A stretch of DNA of 5,728 bases from positions 1 through 5,728 of the forward strand of contig VFMC01000116.1 in NCBI GenBank assembly GCA_006515795.1. The letters run 5' to 3'. Position 1 is the first letter of the stretch. Each line of letters starts with the position of its first letter. Below the pieces are notes generated by a model. The model had not been told where the DNA came from. It searched no databases and saw only the letters and a list, made by a program, of their open reading frames with translations. The DNA comes from Acidimicrobiaceae bacterium (GTDB taxonomy: Bacteria; Actinomycetota; Acidimicrobiia; Acidimicrobiales; Ilumatobacteraceae). Positions 1 to 5,471 of this stretch are shown here, one piece after another. The position numbers were made by a program, and so were the translations under genes.

Positions 1-736
1 CCGCGCGCCGGATTGGGAGCGCTGCGACGAACTCGTCCAGAAGATGTGCGATTGGCTCAACGGCCCGTCGTTCTCCGGTGACGGCACGATGCGCATCCCG
101 GTTGCGATCATCAAAGCCTCGCTCGCTCACCTCTATCTCGCGTGGATCCATCCATTCGGCGACGGGAACGGCCGAACGGCGCGTCTCTGCGAATTTCTGG
201 TTCTTGTGACGTGTGGAGTGCCGACGAGTGCCGCCCACCTCATCTCGAACCACTGCAACAAGACCCGTGACGAGTACTACAAGCAACTGCAGTACGCAAG
301 TGAGAGCGGCGGTGACGTCACGCGGTTCCTGTCGTACTGCTCCTCGGGCTTCGTCGAAGGGCTTGGCGAGCAGCTGAGGTGGATCTACGACAGGCAGTTC
401 CGTCTGACTTGGCATGAGTACGTCGGGTCGCAAGTCACCGGTCGCGACCCAGACATGCGGGAGCGCCGTGCATTGATCGCCGAGGTGCTGCTCTTCTGCG
501 AGCCGGTTGCCAAGAAGGACATACCGCGGCTCACGCCTGAACTGGCGGAGATCTACGCCGCCAGCGGACCGAAGACCCTCGCCCGCGACCTGAACGAGCT
601 CGTCTCGATCGGACTGTTGCGAGCAGTCGATGGCCGGTATAGAGCCGACAGCGATGCGCTGATGTCGCTGCTTCCGTTGTCCGTGTCTCCCGACGGAGGA
701 ACCCGATCGACGAACCCTCCGGTAGAAGCCCGGTAG
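1..736 (+). CDS. Fic-family protein (AMPylase-type fold), 3' part only
   Basis: The reading frame is open from base 2, so the gene begins left of the window; the first visible ATG (44) is internal or at best a minor start. The Fic core motif HPFGDGNGRTAR is at 149-184 and fits HxFx(D/E)GNGRxxR in full, including the catalytic His and the second Arg, so the enzyme looks active. Fic proteins usually transfer AMP (sometimes UMP or other groups) from a nucleotide to a hydroxyl side chain of a target protein. After the Fic helices, the last ~90 residues (from about 456) read as a winged-helix-like domain with a segment ending DLNELVSIGLLRAVDGRYRA, common in stand-alone Fic proteins. The N-terminal region that would carry an inhibitory (S/T)xxxE(G/N) helix is outside the window, so regulatory class and target cannot be given. 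It converges on the catabolic operon with a 29-bp gap and is probably functionally unrelated. Confidence 0.93.
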   Translation, partial: RAPDWERCDELVQKMCDWLNGPSFSGDGTMRIPVAIIKASLAHLYLAWIHPFGDGNGRTARLCEFLVLVTCGVPTSAAHLISNHCNKTRDEYYKQLQYASESGGDVTRFLSYCSSGFVEGLGEQLRWIYDRQFRLTWHEYVGSQVTGRDPDMRERRALIAEVLLFCEPVAKKDIPRLTPELAEIYAASGPKTLARDLNELVSIGLLRAVDGRYRADSDALMSLLPLSVSPDGGTRSTNPPVEAR

Positions 737-739
737 AAG
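719..739. repeat. Direct repeat of CCGGTAGAAG (10 bp, period 11) over the Fic stop codon
   Basis: CCGGTAGAAG occurs at 719-728 and again at 730-739. The first copy is read in frame as part of the Fic C-terminus, while the second contains the TAG stop (734-736). It may be a small slippage duplication that moved the stop codon. No function is inferred. Confidence 0.5.
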
Positions 740-765
740 TCGTGGTCGGAAGCGGGTAGGTCCCG

Positions 766-1569
766 TCAGCTCAGGCGGCGGGCTCGGCGGACGACGGCTT
801 CGTCGATCATCGAGCCGTCGGCGGCGCGGAGCGCGCCGGCGGCGGTGGACGACCAGCGGGCCAGCACGTCGGCGGCCCAGGCGAGCTCGGCGTCGCTCGG
901 CGTGAACGAACGGTTCACCGCCGGGCAGTGCGAGGGGTGGACGATCGCTCGACCACCGAAGCCGAGATCGGCCAGGGTCGCCGAGGAGGCGCCCAGCCCA
1001 TCGAGGTCGTCGAGCTCCAGGTGCACTCCGCCGACCGGTGGATCGATGCCGGCCGCAGCCGAAGCAACCACCAGCGAGACCCGCGCGGCATCGAGCAACC
1101 CCCGCCCTGCAGGCAGCCGACCGCCGAGGTCTGCCATCAGATCGACCTCGCCGAGGTGACATCGCGACACGCGGGGATGCGCCGCGACCTGATCGAGATC
1201 GCGCAGCGCCCGAGCGGTCTCGATCAGCGGTGACAGAGCCACATCGTGGCGCACCACGTCGACGACACGATCGAGCCATGCCGTGGACTCGCACTTCGCC
1301 AGAACGATCCCATCGATGTGCGTCATCCCGTCGAGAGCCTGGAGATCGACCAGACCTTCGTCACCTGAGTTGATCCGCACCCACAGCTCGGCCGAGCCAG
1401 GGCGATCGGCCGCGATCTCGCGCACGGTCTCGCGGGCGGCGGGCTTGGACCCGTGCTTCACGGCATCTTCGAGATCGACGATCACCGCGTCGGCTGCTGA
1501 CGCGAAGGCCTTGAGCAGTCGGTCGGGACGATCGCCCGGCACGTAGAGGAACGAGCGGGCGAGCGACAT
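766..1569 (-). CDS. HpcH/HpaI aldolase / CitE-like acyl-CoA lyase
   Basis: A 267-residue protein of the usual length for stand-alone CitE-like enzymes. These are Mg-dependent TIM-barrel lyases that cleave or form C-C bonds in 3-hydroxyacyl-CoA thioesters (malyl-, citramalyl- or HMG-CoA-like) in the cytosol. Visible motifs: SFLYVPGDRPDRLLKA (6-21), DAVIVDLEDAV (27-37), LWVRIN with Arg65, LSPLIET with Glu117, and HLGEVDLMADLG with Asp143. Arg65, Glu117 and Asp143 match the substrate Arg and two Mg ligands of M. tuberculosis CitE (as I recall Arg64, Glu112, Asp138), with the same Glu-Asp spacing. A VHPSHCPAVN segment near the C-terminus is also typical. No citrate lyase alpha or gamma subunit is adjacent, so true citrate lyase is unlikely. 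The ATG at 1569 was chosen because it overlaps the P450 stop as TGATG and MSLARSFLYVPG is the conserved beginning; a GTG at 1590 would add seven unconserved residues. It lacks a clear ribosome binding site and is probably translated by coupling. It is the last gene of the operon. Confidence 0.93.
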   Translation of the reverse strand: MSLARSFLYVPGDRPDRLLKAFASAADAVIVDLEDAVKHGSKPAARETVREIAADRPGSAELWVRINSGDEGLVDLQALDGMTHIDGIVLAKCESTAWLDRVVDVVRHDVALSPLIETARALRDLDQVAAHPRVSRCHLGEVDLMADLGGRLPAGRGLLDAARVSLVVASAAAGIDPPVGGVHLELDDLDGLGASSATLADLGFGGRAIVHPSHCPAVNRSFTPSDAELAWAADVLARWSSTAAGALRAADGSMIDEAVVRRARRLS

Positions 1570-2843
1570 CACACCGCGGTGAACCGGCACGGCAGGGACA
1601 GCACGCCGTTCACGAAGTTCGAACGCACCCGCACGACCGGCCCCGACTGCTCGACCTCGATGTTGCGCCGGACGAGTTGCTCGAGCAGCAGCCTGATCTC
1701 GAGCCGGGCCAGGGGTGCGCCAAGGCAGTGATGCGGGCCGAACGCCCCGAAGGCGACGTGTTCCGGCTTCAGCGGCCGGCTGACGTCGAACGCCAGTGGC
1801 GCCGGGAACGCCGCCTCGTCGAAGTTCGCCGAGGCGTACCAGATGACGACCTTGTCGCCGGCGGCGATGTTGACGCCATGCAGCTCGGTGTCCCTGGTCG
1901 CCGTGCGACGCATGTGCAGCACAGGCGTCGCGTAGCGGATGACCTCCTCGACGGCCTGCGGGATCAGTGCCGGATCGGCCCTGAGCGCGGCGAGCTGGCC
2001 CTCGTTCTGCATGAACGCAAGCAGACCGTTGGAGATCGCGGTGCGGGTTGTCTCGTTGCCGGCGAACACCAGCAGCTGGAAGAAGTTGCAGAACTCGGCG
2101 TCGGTGAGTTGGTCGCCGTCGATCTCGGCCGTGATCAGCTTCGACACCAGATCATCGCCGGGCGCGGCGCGGCGCTCGGCACCGAGCTTGCGCCCGAACT
2201 CGAACAGCGCGTGAGCTGCCGGGCTGTTGAACGGCAACAGCTCGAGTGGCGTGGTGTTGCCGTACTCGGTGGCGTCGACCTCGCGGTTGCTGGTGCCCTC
2301 GACGAGCTGGTTGGAGAGGTGCACGAGGAAGTCCCCGTCGGAGCGCGGGATGCCCAGGATCGAAACGATCACCCTGATCGGATACGGCTCCGACAGCAGC
2401 GGCACGAGATCGATCTCCCCGGCGCCCACCAGCTCGTCGAGCAACTCGTCGAGGATCTCGCGGGTCGCATCCTCGTACGCGGCCATCCGCCTCAACGTGA
2501 ACGGTGCGGTCACCAACCGCCGCAAGCGGGTGTGGGGGATGCCGTCTGTCTCGATCAGCGACCGCCGCGCCTCTTGCGCCTCCGCGGAGAGCTCCCAGAG
2601 GTTCACGTGCTGCTCACTCGTGTACGTGTCCCAGTCGCGGGTGACCGTGGTGAGGTCATCCTTGGTGGTGACCGCCCAGAACCCGCCGCCCGACCAGTCC
2701 CACGGATGCCAGTGCACCGGGTCGTGCCGGCGGAGCAGCCTGAACGCTTCGTGCGGGATGCCCCTCTCGTACACCTCGGGGCTGGCGATGTCGACAGCGG
2801 CGAGATCGGCCGCTGTGGGTACCGGCGGTGTCGCGGCGGACAT
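1569..2843 (-). CDS. Cytochrome P450 monooxygenase (actinobacterial, CYP125/CYP142-like appearance)
   Basis: A 424-residue soluble bacterial P450 with no membrane anchor. It uses O2 and two electrons to hydroxylate or dealkylate a substrate. The I-helix oxygen-activation motif AGNETT is at 261-266, the K-helix ExxR pair is Glu300/Arg303, and the haem loop FGAFGPHHCLG is at 365-375 with the thiolate ligand Cys373 (codon 1725-1727). The C-helix HTRLRRLV (104-111), normally after DPP, follows DGIP. The AGNETTR motif, the RTATRDTEL...SANFDE segment and the haem loop with Phe eight residues before Cys resemble CYP125/CYP142/CYP124-type enzymes, many of which oxidise sterol side chains or branched lipids. 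The neighbours here do not suggest sterols, so the substrate is open. The ATG at 2843 overlaps the ligase stop (TGATG) and has GGAG at 2852-2855; a GTG at 2876 would add eleven unconserved residues. No ferredoxin or reductase gene is adjacent in the window. Confidence 0.97.
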   Translation of the reverse strand: MSAATPPVPTAADLAAVDIASPEVYERGIPHEAFRLLRRHDPVHWHPWDWSGGGFWAVTTKDDLTTVTRDWDTYTSEQHVNLWELSAEAQEARRSLIETDGIPHTRLRRLVTAPFTLRRMAAYEDATREILDELLDELVGAGEIDLVPLLSEPYPIRVIVSILGIPRSDGDFLVHLSNQLVEGTSNREVDATEYGNTTPLELLPFNSPAAHALFEFGRKLGAERRAAPGDDLVSKLITAEIDGDQLTDAEFCNFFQLLVFAGNETTRTAISNGLLAFMQNEGQLAALRADPALIPQAVEEVIRYATPVLHMRRTATRDTELHGVNIAAGDKVVIWYASANFDEAAFPAPLAFDVSRPLKPEHVAFGAFGPHHCLGAPLARLEIRLLLEQLVRRNIEVEQSGPVVRVRSNFVNGVLSLPCRFTAV

Positions 2844-4210
2844 CAGGTGTGCTCCAGGTACCGTGCCCGCTCCCACGCGGTCACCTCATCGGCATCGCCT
2901 GCCATCGGGCCGGCGGCGATTGCCTCCTCGTACCTTGCCAGCACCAAGAAGTTCTCGCGGAAGGCCGAGCCGAGCGACGCCGCCAGGCCACTCGACGCGA
3001 ACGCGGCGATCGCTTCGGTGATCGTCGCCGGCAGCACCGGCGAGTCGCCCGGCTCCGCGTACATGTCGCCGACGGCCTTCGGCGGCAACGCCAGCGACCG
3101 CTCGAGGCCGTCGCAACCGGCAGCGAGCACGGCGGCAATGGCGATGTGAGGGTTCGCGTCGGCACCAGCCGACCGGAGCTCGATGCGGTTGGCCGGCCCG
3201 GCGTTGGTCGTGAGTCGAGCGAGCACGCTGCGATTGTCCTCTCCCCAGTGCACATGGGTGGGAGCGAACGTGTACGGCCGCACCCGGCGATACCCGTTCG
3301 GTGTCGGGATGCCGACGAGCTGAAAGGCACAAGCATGCTCGAGCAGGCCGGCAGTCCATCGCGCCATCGCCTCGTTCGGGTTCCCGTCGGGACCGGCGCC
3401 GAACTGGTTCACTCCACCGCGTCCGAGACTGGTGTGGATGTGCATGCCCGATCCGCTCTGCCCCGAGAGCGGCTTGGGCATGAACGTGGCGCGAGCGCCG
3501 TGGTGCACGGCGACCTGCTTCACGATCGACTTGAACAGAACGGTGTTGTCGGCTGCGGTCACCGGGTCGGAAGGGCCGAAGTTGATCTCCAGCTGGCCGG
3601 GCCCGTACTCGGGGTTCGACGACTCCAGCGGGATGCCGGCACCCAGCAGCGCATGACGCATGTCGGCCACCATCGTCTCCAGGCCTACAGCATCGGTGAG
3701 CGAGCTGTACTGGACGTGGTGCTGGATCGGCTGCCAGTCGGGCGTGGAGATGTAGCACTCGAGCTCGGTTGCCACGACGGGGTCGAACCCGAGCGCGGCG
3801 ACCCGCTCGACCTGCCTGGCGAGCACGCCACGTGGTGCGAGCTGATGAGGTGCGCCGTGCTCGTCGAAGGCGTCGGCCATCACTATCGCGTACCCAGGAC
3901 GATGGGGCAGCAGCCGAAACGTACCGAGATCGGGTGACAGGTGCATGTCGAGAAAACCGGTGCCCATGTTGATGATCGGCGAGTCGACGATCTCGCACTG
4001 CACGTCGAACACGAAGATCGCGTCGGCGATGTTCAAGCCACCGACGGCGACGCTCGACAGGAATCGCTCCGCCGGCACGCGCTTGCCGCGAAGGTGCCCG
4101 TAGGTGTCGGGCACGCCGACCTCGACCGTGTGGATCCGGTGCTCGGCGATCGATGCGGCGATGTGCGCTAGCTGGGCTTCGACGGCAGGACTGATGCTCC
4201 CTGGTGTCAT
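2843..4210 (-). CDS. Glutamine-synthetase-like glutamate-amine ligase (PuuA/GlnA3-type)
   Basis: A 455-residue type I glutamine synthetase fold protein, likely a cytosolic dodecamer. Core motifs are intact: DTYGHLRGK with Asp35, TELECYI with metal ligands Glu149 and Glu151, NPEYGPGQLEINF (199-211), MPKPLSGQSGSGMHIHTSL (244-262), NGYRRV with Arg309, WGEDNRS (322-328) and NRIELRS (341-347). However, the residue matching the ammonium-site flap Glu (Glu327 of Salmonella GlnA, in the GYEAP stretch) is Phe315 in YTFAP. Such xFAP variants occur, to my knowledge, in gamma-glutamyl-amine ligases (PuuA, GlnA3-like, IpuC-like). These join an organic amine to the gamma-carboxyl of glutamate at the cost of ATP. 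Tyr384 lies where the adenylylated Tyr of GlnA is, but the surrounding NLYxLP motif is not kept. Start: ATG 4210 with GAAGGGAA at 4218-4225; the frame remains open to 4450 but that upstream part overlaps the dehydrogenase gene and lacks family motifs. The amine is not identifiable. Confidence 0.94.
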   Translation of the reverse strand: MTPGSISPAVEAQLAHIAASIAEHRIHTVEVGVPDTYGHLRGKRVPAERFLSSVAVGGLNIADAIFVFDVQCEIVDSPIINMGTGFLDMHLSPDLGTFRLLPHRPGYAIVMADAFDEHGAPHQLAPRGVLARQVERVAALGFDPVVATELECYISTPDWQPIQHHVQYSSLTDAVGLETMVADMRHALLGAGIPLESSNPEYGPGQLEINFGPSDPVTAADNTVLFKSIVKQVAVHHGARATFMPKPLSGQSGSGMHIHTSLGRGGVNQFGAGPDGNPNEAMARWTAGLLEHACAFQLVGIPTPNGYRRVRPYTFAPTHVHWGEDNRSVLARLTTNAGPANRIELRSAGADANPHIAIAAVLAAGCDGLERSLALPPKAVGDMYAEPGDSPVLPATITEAIAAFASSGLAASLGSAFRENFLVLARYEEAIAAGPMAGDADEVTAWERARYLEHT

Positions 4211-4217
4211 CTTGCGG

Positions 4218-4225
4218 TTCCCTTC
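4218..4225 (-). promoter_or_regulatory. Ribosome binding site of the glutamate-amine ligase gene
   Basis: On the minus strand GAAGGGAA lies in the 19-nt gap between the dehydrogenase stop (4230-4232) and the ATG at 4210; GGG ends 9 nt before the ATG. This site fixes the start, excluding the longer open frame that runs back into the upstream gene. Confidence 0.6.
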
Positions 4226-4229
4226 GGAA

Positions 4230-5384
4230 TCAGTAGCTGCGCGGCAGGCCGAGCACGTGCTGGCCGAGGTACGCGAGCACGAGGTTGTTGGCAATCGGCG
4301 CAACTTGATAGAGGCGTGTTTCGCGGAACTTGCGCTCGACGTCGTACTCGAGCGCGAAGCCGAAGCCGCCGTGGGTGTCCATGCAGGCGTTCGCCGCCGC
4401 CCACGACGCCTCCGAGGCGAGGAACTTCGCCGTGTTCGCCTCGGTGCCACACGGTCGTCCCCCGTCGAACAGGGCGGCCGCCTTCTTGCGCATCAGATCG
4501 GCCGCGCTGAGGGAGGCATAGGCGCGAGCCAGCGGGAACTGCACACCCTGGTTGGCGCCGATCGGACGATCGAACACATGGCGGGTGCCGGCGTACTCGA
4601 CGGCACGATCGAGGAAGAACCGACCGTCGCCGATGCACTCCGAGGCGATGAGGATCCGCTCGGCGTTCATCCCGTCGAGGATGTGCCGGAACCCCATCCC
4701 CTCGACCCCCACGAGCGCATCGGCCGGCACGTGGACGTCATCGAAGAACACCTCGGTGGTGTTGTGGTTCATCATCGTCGGAATCGACCGGATGGTGATG
4801 CCGGCAGCATCGCGAAGGTCGACCAGGAACACCGACATGCCGTCGGTCTTCTTCACCACGTCTTCGTACGGCGTCGTTCGGGCGAGCACGATCATCAGAT
4901 CGGAGTAGACGGCGCGCGACGTCCAGATCTTCTGGCCGTTGATCACCCAACCGTCGCCGACATGCTCTGCCCTGGTGCGGATCCGCGCCGTCTCCGACCC
5001 GGCGACGGGTTCGGTCACCCCGAACGCCTGCAGCCGAAGGTGACCCGATGCGATCGAGGGCAGGTATCGCTGCTTCTGCTCGTCGGTGCCGTGCCGGACG
5101 ACGGTGCCCATGATGTACATCTGGGCGTGACACGCCGAAGGGTTGCCGCCGGACGCGGCGATCTCCTCGAGGATCACGCAGGCACCGGCGAGCGACAACC
5201 CGCCACCGCCGTACTCCTCGGGGATCAGCGCACCGAGCCAGCCTTGGCGGGTGAGCTCGTCGACGAAGGCCTCGGGGTACTTGTCGGGCTCGAGGCTGCG
5301 CCAGTACTCGTTGCCGAACTTGTCGCACAGCCGGCGCACCTCGGTACGGATGCTGTCGAACTCATCATCGATCCCGAAATCCAT
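4230..5384 (-). CDS. Acyl-CoA dehydrogenase (FadE-like, FAD-dependent)
   Basis: A 384-residue protein of normal length for the family. It would remove two hydrogens from an acyl-CoA at C2-C3, passing electrons to FAD and then to electron-transfer flavoprotein. The N-terminal helical domain begins MDFGIDDEF. The FAD/substrate loop AFGVTEPVAGSE is at 120-131 and INGQKIWTS at 148-156, followed by a beta domain to about 220. The C-terminal helical domain holds RHVFDRPIGANQGVQFPLA (268-286) and HGGFGFALEYDVERKFRETR (338-357). The residue that aligns with the catalytic Glu of medium-chain enzymes (YEGT) is Pro363, in VAPIANNL. Glu242 in MNAERILIA aligns instead with the catalytic Glu of isovaleryl-CoA dehydrogenase and probably acts as base. 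Start: ATG 5384 matches the conserved beginning and has AGGAG at 5395-5399; a TTG at 5408 would add eight residues of no known type. First gene of the operon. The true acyl-CoA substrate is unknown. Confidence 0.96.
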   Translation of the reverse strand: MDFGIDDEFDSIRTEVRRLCDKFGNEYWRSLEPDKYPEAFVDELTRQGWLGALIPEEYGGGGLSLAGACVILEEIAASGGNPSACHAQMYIMGTVVRHGTDEQKQRYLPSIASGHLRLQAFGVTEPVAGSETARIRTRAEHVGDGWVINGQKIWTSRAVYSDLMIVLARTTPYEDVVKKTDGMSVFLVDLRDAAGITIRSIPTMMNHNTTEVFFDDVHVPADALVGVEGMGFRHILDGMNAERILIASECIGDGRFFLDRAVEYAGTRHVFDRPIGANQGVQFPLARAYASLSAADLMRKKAAALFDGGRPCGTEANTAKFLASEASWAAANACMDTHGGFGFALEYDVERKFRETRLYQVAPIANNLVLAYLGQHVLGLPRSY

Positions 5385-5398
5385 CGCTCCATCGCTCC
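5381..5398. repeat. 8-bp tandem repeat across the dehydrogenase start codon
   Basis: On the minus strand GGAGCGAT is repeated twice in tandem (plus-strand ATCGCTCC at 5383-5390 and 5391-5398), with a further two bases of identity at 5381-5382. It creates a second, out-of-frame ATG (5392) only two bases after the AGGAG, and puts the in-frame ATG (5384) ten bases after it. It is probably a slippage duplication in the translation start region. Confidence 0.6.
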
Positions 5399-5421
5399 TA
5401 CCAACCAATCACCCTCGACCG

Positions 5422-5437
5422 ATCTTTGATCAAAGAT
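5422..5437. promoter_or_regulatory. Perfect 16-bp palindrome, likely repressor/activator operator
   Basis: ATCTTTGATCAAAGAT is exactly self-complementary. Its centre (5429.5) is about 45 nt from the dehydrogenase ATG and 42 nt from the aldehyde dehydrogenase ATG, almost at the midpoint of the gap. It would lie between the proposed -35 and -10 elements of the plus-strand promoter. A perfect symmetric site here suits a dimeric regulator (for example GntR or TetR type) that controls both directions. No regulator gene is in the window, so its identity is unknown. There is no spacer loop and no following T-run, which argues against a terminator. Confidence 0.65.
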
Positions 5438-5445
5438 AAACTATC
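5435..5445. promoter_or_regulatory. Second short inverted repeat GATA-AAC-TATC
   Basis: GATA and TATC are inverted around a 3-bp spacer. The site overlaps the right arm of the 16-bp palindrome and covers the candidate plus-strand -10 TAAACT. It could be a second or extended operator half, or chance in a short AT-rich stretch. Confidence 0.3.
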
Positions 5446-5456
5446 ATCCGACGGTC

Positions 5457-5463
5457 AGGAGGG
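5457..5463 (+). promoter_or_regulatory. Ribosome binding site of the aldehyde dehydrogenase gene
   Basis: AGGAGGG, a near-ideal Shine-Dalgarno sequence, ends 8-9 nt before the ATG at 5472. It fixes the start of the truncated plus-strand gene at the right edge. Confidence 0.8.
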
Positions 5464-5471
5464 TTCAACGC

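Larger units (their letters stand above)
5385..5471. promoter_or_regulatory. Divergent promoter region between the operon and the aldehyde dehydrogenase gene
   Basis: This 87-bp gap separates two divergent start codons and must hold both promoters unless one gene has a distant start. It includes a local AT-rich island (5421-5447) in otherwise GC-rich DNA. A weak sigma-A-like plus-strand promoter can be drawn: TCGACC (5415-5420), 16 bp, TAAACT (5437-5442). For the minus strand only weak matches exist: CTGACC (5459-5454) and TATCTT (5438-5433) with short spacing. Exact promoter positions are uncertain; the location of control between the two units is well supported. Confidence 0.65.

Noticed and set aside
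1..736. Fic gene as part of a toxin-antitoxin module or mobile island
   Set aside because: No antitoxin gene, integrase, att-like repeat or tRNA is visible, and the N-terminal part needed to classify the protein is missing.
753..765. Short hairpin CGGG-TAGGT-CCCG between the convergent Fic and lyase genes as a terminator
   Set aside because: Only a 4-bp stem without a T-run on either strand; not enough to call a terminator.
1677..3149. 490-codon plus-strand open frame antisense to the P450 and ligase genes
   Set aside because: It crosses the junction of two well-supported minus-strand genes, its translation is low-complexity Arg/Gly/Val-rich with no family motif, and such long antisense frames are expected from strong GC codon bias.
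2828..3937. Plus-strand 369-codon frame and minus-strand 370-codon frame (2886-3998) within the ligase gene
   Set aside because: Both are Arg-rich shadows of the ligase reading frame, which has all glutamine synthetase motifs.
4211..4450. Upstream extension of the ligase frame to 4450, giving a 535-residue protein
   Set aside because: The added 80 residues are Arg/Ser-rich, overlap the 3' end of the dehydrogenase gene and lack family similarity; the ATG at 4210 has a good ribosome binding site.
4104..5429. 441-codon plus-strand open frame antisense to the acyl-CoA dehydrogenase
   Set aside because: No recognisable domain, no ribosome binding site, and it lies fully opposite conserved dehydrogenase motifs; a codon-bias shadow.
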